Positions 7,757-16,238 of a DNA stretch of 64,000 bases are shown here, in pieces. The position numbers and the translations under genes were made by a program. Source of the stretch: Sunxiuqinia sp963678245. GTDB lineage: Bacteria; Bacteroidota; Bacteroidia; Bacteroidales; Prolixibacteraceae. Positions within the stretch are counted from its first letter, which is position 1. The number at the start of each line of letters is the position of its first letter. The stretch lies in assembly GCA_965140765.1 (NCBI GenBank), contig OZ223309.1, positions 806,001-870,000 on the forward strand, written 5' to 3'. The notes below the pieces were generated by a model. It saw nothing but the letters and a program-made list of their open reading frames with translations, ran no database searches and was not told where the DNA came from.

Positions 7757-9067
7757 TTATTCTTCTCTTCTGTTATGTCGTTCATTATTTTCAGGGATTA
7801 ATGAAATTGACTTGTCTGAATCAGACAAAAGTTTTTCGATTCCTAACGATTTCATTTCATCGCTTTCCTGAAGGTTAAGTTCCAGATTACAGTTCTTGCA
7901 ATCACGATCACAAAATTTGTTCTCGTAATGATCTGGTTCTTTATAAGTTGTGATGACTCCTTCGTAATTGCGAAGAACTACTTTATCGGTCGACCACGAT
8001 ATGATATAATTCGGCATAACCGGAATTTTACCTCCTCCTCCAGGAGCATCAATTACATATGTAGGAACTGAGAAGCCACTAGTGTGTCCAATCAAACTTT
8101 CCATGATTTCGATCCCTTTCCCAACCGGTGTACGGAAATGCGACAATCCTTCAGATAAATCACATTGGTACAAATAATAGGGGCGTACCCTGTTTTGCAC
8201 AAGTTTATGAACCAGGTTTTTCATTATCCGCGGGCAATCATTTACATTTGCAAGCAACACAGTTTGATTACCAACAGGAAATCCTCCATCAGCAAGCTTT
8301 CTGACTGCTTCTTTTGCCGAACTTGTCATCTCTCTCGGATGGTTAAAATGGGTATTGACCCACACTGGCTGATATTTTTTCAAAATATTGACCAAGTTAT
8401 CCGTAATTCGGTATGGAAGAACAACTGGCATTCTAGTTCCTATACGAACAACCTCAACATGTGGAATGGCTGATAGTTCACTTAAAAGCCAGTCAATTTT
8501 ACTATCGGGAAGCATAAATGGATCACCACCAGATAGTAATACGTCGCGAACTTGTGGTGTTTTTTTGATATATTCAATTCCTTTTTGTAGCTGTTCTTTT
8601 GAAGGAACAAAATCGACGTCACCTACCTTACGTTTTCGGGTACAATGCCGGCAATACATCGCACAAACATTACTTACGTGAAATAATACACGGTCCGGAT
8701 AGCGGTGTGTAATTCCTAGTTCAGGACTGTCTCTATCTTCTGACAAAGGGTCTGCAAGATCGGTATTTAGAACATTCAGTTCGTTAGCATTTGCGAATGA
8801 TTGGATGAATACAGGATCATTCTTGTAGTTCTCTTGTGAAATTAACGATGCGTAGTAAGGGGTGATGGACAAAGGAAATTTATCCAGTGTTTTTTCAAGT
8901 TTTCCTTTTTCTTCTTCGCTGAAGTTAATTCCGGTCAATTTTTCGAATTGTTCAATTGTACTAATTGAATGCTTCAGTTGCCACTTCCAGTCTTTCCAGT
9001 TCGAAATGGTAGATTGGTTGTTAATCTTGGATGCAATTGCTTGCTGAATGCCATTAAAGATCTCCAT
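7757..9067 (-). CDS. ablA: Lysine 2,3-aminomutase (radical SAM)
   Basis: 436 aa. The radical-SAM motif CAMYCRHC gives cluster cysteines C135, C139 and C142. SGGDPFML is the SAM-binding GGDP-type segment. The PLP lysine is K347 in APGGGGKIP. D303 (CDLSEGL) and D340 (VIDAP) match the two aspartates that hold the lysine substrate in the clostridial enzyme, so a lysine rather than glutamate substrate is expected. A late Cys cluster (CDRDCKNC) matches the zinc-binding C-terminus. It converts L-alpha-lysine to L-beta-lysine. It is the first gene of the operon. No beta-lysine 5,6-aminomutase genes are nearby, which argues for osmolyte synthesis and against lysine fermentation. Confidence 0.93.
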   Translation of the reverse strand: MEIFNGIQQAIASKINNQSTISNWKDWKWQLKHSISTIEQFEKLTGINFSEEEKGKLEKTLDKFPLSITPYYASLISQENYKNDPVFIQSFANANELNVLNTDLADPLSEDRDSPELGITHRYPDRVLFHVSNVCAMYCRHCTRKRKVGDVDFVPSKEQLQKGIEYIKKTPQVRDVLLSGGDPFMLPDSKIDWLLSELSAIPHVEVVRIGTRMPVVLPYRITDNLVNILKKYQPVWVNTHFNHPREMTSSAKEAVRKLADGGFPVGNQTVLLANVNDCPRIMKNLVHKLVQNRVRPYYLYQCDLSEGLSHFRTPVGKGIEIMESLIGHTSGFSVPTYVIDAPGGGGKIPVMPNYIISWSTDKVVLRNYEGVITTYKEPDHYENKFCDRDCKNCNLELNLQESDEMKSLGIEKLLSDSDKSISLIPENNERHNRREE

Positions 9068-9079
9068 AATAAAGTCTGT

Positions 9080-9125
9080 TTGTTTCTATACAAACAAAAA
9101 TACAATATTTAGGCTTTGTTGACAA
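9080..9125 (-). promoter_or_regulatory. ablA promoter with candidate MarR operator
   Basis: On the minus strand TATTTTTG (9095-9102) matches TAnnTTTG, with a TTG 20 nt upstream; transcription should begin near 9088. Overlapping the -7 box by 3 nt is the inverted repeat TTGTTT (9080-9085) - N6 - AAACAA (9092-9097). The same half-sites occur in the same register at the promoter of the adjacent marR gene. The rest of the 9103-9312 gap holds no gene. Confidence 0.6.
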
Positions 9126-9312
9126 GATATGTAACTATCTTCATTTGTCTAATTGATAGATTGTTTGTATTTATTGGTTTGAAATATAGTGTCTTGCATT
9201 TCTTATTTAGAATGATGCTAAAGAGAGAGAAGACTTAAATATCAGTTAAAGTTATCAGAGTGTACTTTTGTGCGCTTATATGCGTACAGGTTGTGTTGCG
9301 TAGAAACGAAGA

Positions 9313-9807
9313 TTAGTTTTTTCCCGGTTTGTTTGGGTTAATTGGTTCTTCAATTGTGATCATTGGTGAAGCTTCAACATTCTCAATGTCAAGAAGACTG
9401 ACCAAAGTTTGTAGGTTGTCTTGTATATTTTGTAGTTCGATGTTTGGCAATGTAGTTAGTTTGGATGTTAGGCGGTCGTGCATTAGCGGCGGAATTCTTT
9501 TTAATAGGTCTGCACCTTTTGAAGATAAAGCGATATTAACAACCCTTCGGTCTCCTTGCTTTGGAAGCCTGGCTAAATAGCCTTTGCTCTCAAGCCGATC
9601 AATAATCCCACTTGTCGTGCTGGAATTTAAATTCAGGAACTTACGAATTTCACCCTGCGTTGATTGGTAATTTTTTGAAGCGTGCAAATAACTGAGACAT
9701 AGTATTTGAGGGATACTGACGCCATACTCTTTTTGGATTTTTTTCGATTCCAGATTGATTGACCGTACGATTTTACGAATCGTGATTAAGATTTCTGTGG
9801 GATCCAT
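9313..9807 (-). CDS. MarR-family transcriptional regulator
   Basis: 164 aa. The central winged helix is clear: QSTQGEIRKFLNLNSSTTSGIIDRLESKGYLARLP, then the wing QGDRRVVNIALSSKGADLLKR. The DRR...V.L...G pattern is the MarR signature. It lies directly upstream of ablA on the same strand, separated by a 245-bp region with its own promoter. Its own promoter and the ablA promoter both carry the TTGTTT/AAACAA inverted repeat overlapping the -7 box. It is therefore likely an autoregulator that also represses the abl operon. The inducing signal is unknown. Confidence 0.88.
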   Translation of the reverse strand: MDPTEILITIRKIVRSINLESKKIQKEYGVSIPQILCLSYLHASKNYQSTQGEIRKFLNLNSSTTSGIIDRLESKGYLARLPKQGDRRVVNIALSSKGADLLKRIPPLMHDRLTSKLTTLPNIELQNIQDNLQTLVSLLDIENVEASPMITIEEPINPNKPGKN

Positions 9808-9813
9808 TCTTTA

Positions 9814-9860
9814 TTGTTTCAACAGGAAACAAAAATAAACCAGATTCATATCTTTTCAAA
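9814..9860 (-). promoter_or_regulatory. marR promoter with palindromic operator
   Basis: On the minus strand TTTG (9857-9860), 19 nt, then TATTTTTG (9830-9837) is a near-ideal Bacteroidota promoter. The inverted repeat TTGTTTC (9814-9820) - N5 - GAAACAA (9826-9832) overlaps the -7 box by 3 nt, the same placement as at ablA. Repressor binding there would block initiation. Confidence 0.65.
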
Positions 9861-9906
9861 GAAAAAAATAACTTCTACTAAGTTTTAACTAACTGGAGAA
9901 GTAATA

Positions 9907-9933
9907 TTATTACGTTTTACGCAAACGTAATAA
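9907..9933. repeat. 11-bp perfect inverted repeat at the pncA stop codon
   Basis: Arms 9907-9917 (TTATTACGTTT) and 9923-9933 (AAACGTAATAA) with a 5-nt loop, overlapping the last codons of pncA. The hairpin could end the pncB-pncA transcript, but no strong T run follows on the minus strand. Confidence 0.4.
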
Positions 9934-10450
9934 GTTGTGCTCCAATGTTTTTCATTTCTTCCCAAGCTTTTTCTTCATCGCCTGCTTGCGCTTGTACTCC
10001 TGCAACTGCGTTTTTTGCAACTACGGTTTCATACCCAAGCTCCAGGGCATTTAAAACGGTTTTCTTTACACAATATTCTGTTGTTAAGCCACAAATGAAT
10101 AATTCACTAACCCGATTTTCTTTAAGATAACTATCTAAATTGAGGTTGGTTGCTTCAAAGGCGGAATAACCATCATCACTATTCGTGGTTCCCTTCTGTA
10201 CGAATTTTCCAATATTTGATTGATCCAGGCGTTCCGGAAAATCAGCTCCTTTGGTTTCTGCGACACAATGCACCGGCCATTCATTAAAATGAACGGTGTC
10301 TTTGGGATGCCAATCCCTCGATGCGATCACCAGTGAAAACTGGTTCATCAATTGATTAATGACTGGTATAATTTGATTTCCTTGAGGAGCTGGCAGAGCT
10401 CCGCCTGGAAGAAAGTCATTCTGGAGATCGACGATTAGTAGTGCTTTCAT
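9917..10450 (-). CDS. pncA: Nicotinamidase
   Basis: 177 aa, an isochorismatase-like hydrolase. The catalytic triad is visible: D8 (IVDLQNDF), K86 and C127 (GLTTEYCV). The metal ligands of the PncA class appear as D46 and H48 (RDWHP), with H54 and H61 following. It hydrolyses nicotinamide to nicotinate and ammonia in the cytosol. The next enzyme of the salvage path, nicotinate phosphoribosyltransferase, is encoded 21 bp upstream on the same strand, so the two form one NAD-salvage operon with pncB first. Confidence 0.93.
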   Translation of the reverse strand: MKALLIVDLQNDFLPGGALPAPQGNQIIPVINQLMNQFSLVIASRDWHPKDTVHFNEWPVHCVAETKGADFPERLDQSNIGKFVQKGTTNSDDGYSAFEATNLNLDSYLKENRVSELFICGLTTEYCVKKTVLNALELGYETVVAKNAVAGVQAQAGDEEKAWEEMKNIGAQLITFA

Positions 10451-10471
10451 ATTTCAATTTCTTTTGATTTT

Positions 10472-11896
10472 CTAAAAAGGATCTTTTTTCAGGTATTTTC
10501 GCGCAAGCTCATTTCTTATCAACAATAGTTGTTCGCTGATTCCAACTTTATAAATATGCGGGTTTAAAAATCGTTTATGTTCATCTGGAAGTTGCTTTAA
10601 GCGGGATTGTGTATACAGAGCTAATTCTGAAGGCTTTTGAAGTGGTATTATTGTTTGGCCTTCTTTCATTGCTCGATGTACAAGTGACTCCTTTCTACAC
10701 GAATTTATTTGTTTTTGTTTTTCAGGCTGAGTGATGTGGTAAATTTTTTCATACTCAACTTCCGGTTCCAGCGAAATACCATCGGCACAGAACTGATTGT
10801 CGTCATCAATATATCGGTGGATGGTTTTTATTCCGGGTAAAGTCATCTTCGAAATGTTTTCTGACACTTTTATCGATGGCTTTTCATTAACCATGGATAG
10901 CTTAAAAACACCATCCAGAGCTGCATCATCTTTTCCGGTTGCAAGTGCAGTGCCCACTCCATATATGTCAATGGGGGCTCCTTGCAATTCAAGGCTTTGA
11001 ATGATGTTCTCATCCAGTTGGTTCGAGGCTATAATCTTAACATATTGCAAGCCTTCATCATTCAGCATCTTTCGGGCTTTTTTACTCAGGAAAGTCAAGT
11101 CACCACTGTCGAGTCGAATACCAGCCAAATCTTGTCCTTTTTGTCTTAATTCATGTGCTACCTTTATTGCATTTGGGATGCCGTTTTGCAAGGTGTCGTA
11201 GGTATCAACTAGCAAGGTGCATGAATCTGGGAAAATTCTGGCATAACTGCGAAAAGCTTCCAACTCATTGTCAAAACTCTGTATCCACGAGTGGGCCATC
11301 GTTCCCGTGCTCTCAATATTGAAATGACATGCGCTGTAAACGTTGGATGTTTTATCGAAACCTCCACTAATTGCAGCTTTGCTGGCGTTAATGCCTCCTA
11401 ACCCTTGAGCTCTTCTGAGCCCAAATTCCATTAGTGTTTTTTTGCCGGCAGCTAAACGAATTCGACTTGCTTTTGTCGCGATCAGCGATTCAAAATTCAG
11501 AATATTTAAAAGAAGGGTTTCAATTAGCTGACATTCTATAATGTTTCCCTCAACGCGAAGTGCCGGCTCATAAGGAAAAATAAGCTCACCTTCCTTTACA
11601 GCATATATGTTACCCTTGAAACTAAAGCTTCTCAGAAATTCAACAAACTTACTGTTGAATCCAATCGACAGAAGATACTCGCAATCCTCATCAGAATAGT
11701 TGAGATTCTCGATAATTGAAAGCACGGATGATAATCCGGAGAAGACGACATAGCTTCCGTTGAAAGGGCATTTGCGGAAGAAGTAGTCAAAGTTGGCTGG
11801 CTGCTTATGGAGTTCGCATAAAAAATAGCCTTGTGCCATTGTTAACTCGTAATGGTCGGTGTAGAGCCCGGTGCTTTGTTGGAATGGAAATATCAT
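10472..11896 (-). CDS. pncB: Nicotinate phosphoribosyltransferase
   Basis: 474 aa, of the longer bacterial NAPRTase type. Diagnostic stretches are TDHYELTMAQGYF at the N-terminus, LMEFGLRRAQG with the catalytic-region arginines, GTMAHSWIQSF, and LAGIRLDSGDL for phosphoribosyl binding. It condenses nicotinate and PRPP to nicotinate mononucleotide, using ATP. The ATG at 11896 gives a start at the usual family position. It is the first gene of the pncB-pncA operon. Confidence 0.93.
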   Translation of the reverse strand: MIFPFQQSTGLYTDHYELTMAQGYFLCELHKQPANFDYFFRKCPFNGSYVVFSGLSSVLSIIENLNYSDEDCEYLLSIGFNSKFVEFLRSFSFKGNIYAVKEGELIFPYEPALRVEGNIIECQLIETLLLNILNFESLIATKASRIRLAAGKKTLMEFGLRRAQGLGGINASKAAISGGFDKTSNVYSACHFNIESTGTMAHSWIQSFDNELEAFRSYARIFPDSCTLLVDTYDTLQNGIPNAIKVAHELRQKGQDLAGIRLDSGDLTFLSKKARKMLNDEGLQYVKIIASNQLDENIIQSLELQGAPIDIYGVGTALATGKDDAALDGVFKLSMVNEKPSIKVSENISKMTLPGIKTIHRYIDDDNQFCADGISLEPEVEYEKIYHITQPEKQKQINSCRKESLVHRAMKEGQTIIPLQKPSELALYTQSRLKQLPDEHKRFLNPHIYKVGISEQLLLIRNELARKYLKKDPF

Positions 11897-12214
11897 TGCT
11901 TAAGTTTTAGTTAGTTTGTTACAAATACCTTGCAAATTACTGGCTAGATTTTGATGAGATAGTTTTTGACTATCATTCAGTTGATTGATTTGAGCATAAC
12001 AGGATATAGAATTCTCAAAGTGTGTATTTTTCACCTCAGTGGTAGATTTTTCCGCACATTTTTTCCTGCTTATTTTCCAAAACAAGGTTTTTGATATTTG
12101 TCTTTACTGTTGATTATTAGCTTGTTTTCTTGTCTTGCTGGATTTAAGTTCGTTTTTCGGCACTTGGTTTGCTAAGTTATGTGTAGTTATGTTTTAAATC
12201 AAAAAAAAGATTTC
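11897..12214. other. Divergent intergenic region between pncB and osmC
   Basis: 318 bp, AT-rich, must hold the leftward pncB and rightward osmC promoters. I saw no exact TAnnTTTG box and no hairpin or small gene that I can support. Confidence 0.4.
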
Positions 12215-12643
12215 ATGAAAATTAATAAAGCACACGCATTTTGGACAGGAAATTTGAAAGATGGAAACGGTCGCATGCAATTCGAGAAAAGCGATACTGA
12301 ATTTCCGTTTAGTTTTAAATCAAGGTTTGAAGATGGAGTGGGAGCAAATCCTGAAATGTTGATTGGATCAGCTCATGCAGGTTGTTTCTCAATGGCCTTT
12401 TCAAATATTTTAGATGGTGAGGGTTTTGACCCGAAAGAAGTAAAAGTAGTTGCAAGTATCAAGTTAGATCAGGTTGATGGTGGTTTCAAAATAACAGAAA
12501 GCCATTTGGATGTCGAAGCAAAAGTTCAGGGAATCGACAATGATAAGTTTCAGGAACTTGCTACTAAGGCGAAAGAAAATTGTCCCGTTTCTCAAGCACT
12601 TTCAGCCATTAAAATAACGATGGATGCTAAATTGAAGAGTTAG
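12215..12643 (+). CDS. osmC: OsmC-family peroxiredoxin
   Basis: 142 aa from the ATG at 12215 (MKINKAHAFWTGNLKDGNG); an in-frame upstream ATG at 12179 would add 12 non-homologous residues. Both redox cysteines are present: AHAGCFSMAFSN and ENCPVSQAL. These are the peroxidatic/resolving pair of OsmC-type thiol peroxidases, which reduce organic hydroperoxides in the cytosol. The protein is a stand-alone transcript closed by a strong bidirectional terminator. Confidence 0.9.
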   Translation: MKINKAHAFWTGNLKDGNGRMQFEKSDTEFPFSFKSRFEDGVGANPEMLIGSAHAGCFSMAFSNILDGEGFDPKEVKVVASIKLDQVDGGFKITESHLDVEAKVQGIDNDKFQELATKAKENCPVSQALSAIKITMDAKLKS

Positions 12644-12723
12644 AAATTAGCATATAAAAAAAGAAACGATGGAACAGAAAGTTTTTTTCAGTTCCTTTAT
12701 TTCAATAACAGACCTTTGAAACG

Positions 12724-12765
12724 AAAACGCCGTCTTTGGATTTCCAGAAAACGGCGTTTTTTATT
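12724..12765. terminator. Bidirectional terminator between osmC and ppdK
   Basis: Perfect 10-bp stem AAAACGCCGT (12724-12733) / ACGGCGTTTT (12751-12760), followed by T-rich sequence on the plus strand and A-rich flank on the other. It separates two convergent genes. Confidence 0.8.
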
Positions 12766-12783
12766 TTCTATAAATAGTTACAA

Positions 12784-15495
12784 CTAACTACTGTGTTTAA
12801 CATTTGCTAAGGCGGCAGCTATCCGGGCAATAGGAACACGGTAGGGCGAGCAACTCACATAGTCTAAGTTTACACTGTCGCAAAACTCAACAGAGCTAGG
12901 TTCTCCGCCATGTTCACCACAAATACCAACTTTCAAATTTGGTTTTGTTGAACGGCCTTTTTCAGCCCCCATTTTCACCAATTGACCAACTCCATTTTGA
13001 TCGAGTATCTGGAATGGATCCTGTTGTAAAATACCATTATCTAAATAAACTGGTAGAAATTTACCGGCATCGTCGCGTGAATATCCCAGTGTCATTTGGG
13101 TCAAGTCATTTGTTCCGAACGAAAAGAAATCAGCTTCTGTAGCAATATGGTCAGCAGTTAGTGCAGCTCGTGGAATTTCAATCATTGTTCCAACTAAGTA
13201 GTCGATACGATCGCCTTTTTCTTTAAATACTGATTCGGCAGTGGATCGGATGATTTTTGTCTGGTTTTTTAGCTCGGCAACTGTGCCCACCAAAGGAACC
13301 ATAATCTCAGGACGTGCATCAACTCCTTTTTCTTTCAGGTTTAGCGCTGCTTCAATAATTGCTCGTGCCTGCATGGCTGTAATCTCAGGATAAGTAATAC
13401 CTAAGCGACAACCACGGTGTCCCAACATGGGGTTAAATTCTTCTAAGTCTGAAATTTTAGACTTTACAGCATCAATTGAGATTCCCATTTCATCGGCAAG
13501 CTCTTTTTGAGTTGCTTGTTGGTGAGGTACAAATTCATGCAATGGTGGATCTAATAACCGAACAGTAACTCCATAGCCTTCCATCGCTTCAAATATGCCT
13601 TCAAAATCTTCTCGTTGGTATGGAAGTAGTTTTGCGAGTGCCTTTTCTCGCCCTTCCAGAGTTGATGACAATATCATTTCGCGCATTGCTTTAATGCGAT
13701 GGCCTTCGAAGAACATATGTTCTGTTCGACAGAGCCCGATTCCTTGGGCTCCAAACTTGCGTGCAACCTTTGCGTCATTTGGTGTATCAGCGTTGGTGCG
13801 AACAGTCATTCTTGCAAATTGATCAGACAAATCCATTATTTTGGCAAAGTCACCCCCAAGATCAGGATTTTTCGTTTTTACTCTGCCTTCAAGAACTTGT
13901 CCGGTCGTACCATTCAATGAAATCCAGGCTCCTTCCTTGATTTCTTTTCCGGCAACGGTCATTATTCTGGCTTTATAATTGATTTTAATTGCTCCGGCGC
14001 CGGAAACGCAGCATTTGCCCATGCCGCGTGCAACTACCGCGGCGTGCGAGGTCATTCCTCCTCTGGCGGTTAAAATACCACGGGCAATATTCATTCCTTC
14101 TAAATCTTCGGGAGAAGTTTCAATTCGTACAAGAATTGAATTTTCGTACTTGTTTGCTTCGTCGGCAAAGAATACCACTTGACCGGTTGCAGCTCCGGGA
14201 GATGCAGGTAATCCTTTGGCAACAATTTTTGCACTTTCAAGTGCATCGGTATCAAAAATAGGGTGGAGTAGTTCGTCCAGCTTGTTAGGTTCTATTCTTA
14301 ATAAGGCAGTTTTGTTATCGATCATACCTTGCTCCAGCATGTCAACGGCAATTTTAACCATCGCTGCTCCGGTTCGTTTTCCGTTTCGGGTTTGCAGAAG
14401 CCACAGCTTGCCATCCTGAATGGTAAATTCTAAATCCTGCATATCCTTGTAGTGGTTTTCCAGTTTTTCCTGGGTTTCAATCAATTCTTTATAAATAGCA
14501 GGCATGGTTTCTTCCAGAGATGGAAATTCGTCTTTACGCATTTCCTCACTAACTTCGGCTAGTTCGGCCCAGCGCTTACTACCTTCCAGTGTAATCTGTT
14601 GTGGAGTTCGGGTGCCGGCAACAACATCTTCCCCTTGTGCATTGATCAGATATTCACCATTGAAAATATCTTCTCCTGTTCCGGCATCGCGGGTAAAGGC
14701 AACTCCTGTTGCTGATGTGTCTCCCATGTTTCCATAGACCATCGCTTGCACGTTTACTGCTGTTCCCCATTCAACCGGAATATTGTTGATCTTGCGATAA
14801 TAAATAGCACGTTCATTCATCCAGCTATCGAAAACAGCGGATACTGCTCCCCATAGTTGTTCCCATGGGTCGTCCGGGAAACTTTTCCCGGTTACTTTTA
14901 GTACAGCATCTTTAAAGCGAGTAACCAGCATCTTTAAGTCTTCAGTTGTAAAGTCGGTATCAAGCTCAATGCCTTTTTCTTCTTTCAGGCTTTCCATTAT
15001 TTCCTCAAAAGGATCAATATCTTCCTTGCTTTCGGGTTTCAGACCTAAAACAACATCGCCATACATTTGCACAAAACGACGATACGAATCCCATGCAAAA
15101 CGTTCGTTACCTGATTTTTTGGCAATTCCCTGTACTGCTAAGTCGTTCAATCCAAGATTTAGAACTGTATCCATCATACCGGGCATTGATACCCTGGCTC
15201 CGGAACGCACGGAAACGAGACATGGATTATCTTTGTCTCCAAATTTTGTGTTGGTTAATTCTTCAATAAGGGCTACCGCTTTTTCAACTTCATCTTTTAT
15301 GGATGAAATAGCTGCGTGGTGTCCCTGTTGTGTATAGAGGGTACAAACTTCGGTTGTAATCGTAAAACCAGGGGGGACTGGTACACCAATCAGGTTCATC
15401 TCTGCCAGATTAGCTCCTTTGCCTCCAAGGAGGTTTTTCATATCGGCTTTGCCTTCTGCTTTACCGTTACCGAACGTATAAACATACTTTGTCAT
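12784..15495 (-). CDS. ppdK: Pyruvate, phosphate dikinase
   Basis: 903 aa, full family length. The N-terminal ATP-grasp domain starts GGKGANLAEMNLIGVPVPPGF. The phospho-carrier histidine lies in GGMTSHAAVVARGMGKCCV. The C-terminal PEP/pyruvate barrel has LVGTMIEIPRAAL, SFGTNDLTQM and the catalytic cysteine region GICGEHGG. It reversibly converts pyruvate, ATP and phosphate to PEP, AMP and PPi, in gluconeogenesis or PPi-linked glycolysis. It is monocistronic, ended by the terminator at 12724. Confidence 0.96.
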   Translation of the reverse strand: MTKYVYTFGNGKAEGKADMKNLLGGKGANLAEMNLIGVPVPPGFTITTEVCTLYTQQGHHAAISSIKDEVEKAVALIEELTNTKFGDKDNPCLVSVRSGARVSMPGMMDTVLNLGLNDLAVQGIAKKSGNERFAWDSYRRFVQMYGDVVLGLKPESKEDIDPFEEIMESLKEEKGIELDTDFTTEDLKMLVTRFKDAVLKVTGKSFPDDPWEQLWGAVSAVFDSWMNERAIYYRKINNIPVEWGTAVNVQAMVYGNMGDTSATGVAFTRDAGTGEDIFNGEYLINAQGEDVVAGTRTPQQITLEGSKRWAELAEVSEEMRKDEFPSLEETMPAIYKELIETQEKLENHYKDMQDLEFTIQDGKLWLLQTRNGKRTGAAMVKIAVDMLEQGMIDNKTALLRIEPNKLDELLHPIFDTDALESAKIVAKGLPASPGAATGQVVFFADEANKYENSILVRIETSPEDLEGMNIARGILTARGGMTSHAAVVARGMGKCCVSGAGAIKINYKARIMTVAGKEIKEGAWISLNGTTGQVLEGRVKTKNPDLGGDFAKIMDLSDQFARMTVRTNADTPNDAKVARKFGAQGIGLCRTEHMFFEGHRIKAMREMILSSTLEGREKALAKLLPYQREDFEGIFEAMEGYGVTVRLLDPPLHEFVPHQQATQKELADEMGISIDAVKSKISDLEEFNPMLGHRGCRLGITYPEITAMQARAIIEAALNLKEKGVDARPEIMVPLVGTVAELKNQTKIIRSTAESVFKEKGDRIDYLVGTMIEIPRAALTADHIATEADFFSFGTNDLTQMTLGYSRDDAGKFLPVYLDNGILQQDPFQILDQNGVGQLVKMGAEKGRSTKPNLKVGICGEHGGEPSSVEFCDSVNLDYVSCSPYRVPIARIAAALANVKHSS

Positions 15496-15732
15496 AAAGC
15501 GTTTTTTGTAGATTAGTAATAAAAAATCAGTTTAAGTCTGTTCTCTTTTAGAACGTTATAAAATTGAAAAAATGAATTCTAAAAAACCAATCAATTAGCG
15601 TGTTATATAGCCACTTTTAGTTCAGTGGTAATTTCTCGGTATCTCAAAGACTTCTTAAATGTCCGTTTAATATTGAGAGTGGCACTTTCAAAAGCTATTT
15701 AATTGCGAATATTTTTAACCTGAAAATCCTTA
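15496..15732. other. Intergenic region upstream of ppdK
   Basis: Holds the leftward ppdK promoter region. No gene or clear repeat seen until the duplicated small-RNA-like unit starts at 15733. Confidence 0.4.
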
Positions 15733-15883
15733 ACATTTATTAACGTTGTTTGAGTGTTCTTAACTTTGATCTGATGTACATTTGTAATATAAGATTTAGT
15801 AAAAAAACAAATAATTTTTTCATAGAGATAGGTTTGGTTAAGTTATAATAGAAGGATGGTTTTAACCATCCTTCTATTTTTTT
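15733..15883 (+). ncRNA. Putative small RNA gene, tandem copy 1
   Basis: The unit starts at 15733 and has a TAnnTTTG-type box (TACATTTG, 15777-15784). A predicted ~93-nt transcript starts near 15791, and a strong intrinsic terminator closes it: a 12-bp arm at 15850-15861 paired with 15864-15875, then seven Ts at 15877-15883. No convincing -33 element at normal spacing; the nearest TTTG is 24 nt upstream. There is no credible ORF: an ATG inside the hairpin abuts a GAAGG sequence with no spacing. A second copy lies 198 bp downstream with conserved promoter, core (ATAGGTTTGGTTAAGTTA) and compensatory hairpin. The family was not identified. Confidence 0.5.
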
Positions 15884-15930
15884 GTTGAAATTGTAGTTTC
15901 ATAACGAATTTTGCGACAAAGGTATTTTTC

Positions 15931-16083
15931 ACATTTATTAACGTTGTTTGAGTGTTCTTAACTATAATCTGATGTACATTTGTATTGTAAGATTTAAGGA
16001 AATAGACAAGTAATTTTTTTCATAGATAGGTTTGGTTAAGTTAGTATAAAAGGATGGTTGCAACCATCCTTTTATTATTTTTT
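15931..16083 (+). ncRNA. Putative small RNA gene, tandem copy 2
   Basis: Second copy of the unit at 15733. It is identical over its first ~33 nt, with TACATTTG at 15975-15982 and the conserved core ATAGGTTTGGTTAAGTTA. The terminator stem is AAAAGGATGGTTG (16048-16060) / CAACCATCCTTTT (16061-16073) followed by a T-rich tail. The middle part after the -7 box differs from copy 1 by several substitutions, while the core and hairpin are kept. Predicted transcript ~95 nt, from near 15989. Confidence 0.5.
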
Positions 16084-16152
16084 ACCAACTGTCAAAAATT
16101 CCACCCTTTTTAAATTCTTCCTGAAAACACTTCTGCTTTTCATAATTTTGAA

Positions 16153-16165
16153 AGACAAAATGTCT
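16153..16165. promoter_or_regulatory. Short palindrome upstream of clpB
   Basis: AGACA-AAA-TGTCT, 74 bp before the clpB start. It could be a heat-shock operator or promoter element; the position is the only support. Confidence 0.3.
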
Positions 16166-16238
16166 GTATTTATCTAACTAGTAGGTTATGGCTAATTTTT
16201 TGAAGAGCAGCGAATAGAAATGAATAAAGGAGGAAACC

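Noticed and set aside
7757..9067. Lysine fermentation (kam) cluster
   Set aside because: No beta-lysine 5,6-aminomutase or downstream thiolase-type genes are nearby, and an acetyltransferase follows; the osmolyte route fits better.
15857..15890. Short ORF starting inside the first small-RNA hairpin
   Set aside because: The ATG directly abuts GAAGG with no spacing, and it lies within the terminator stem; not translatable in a normal way.
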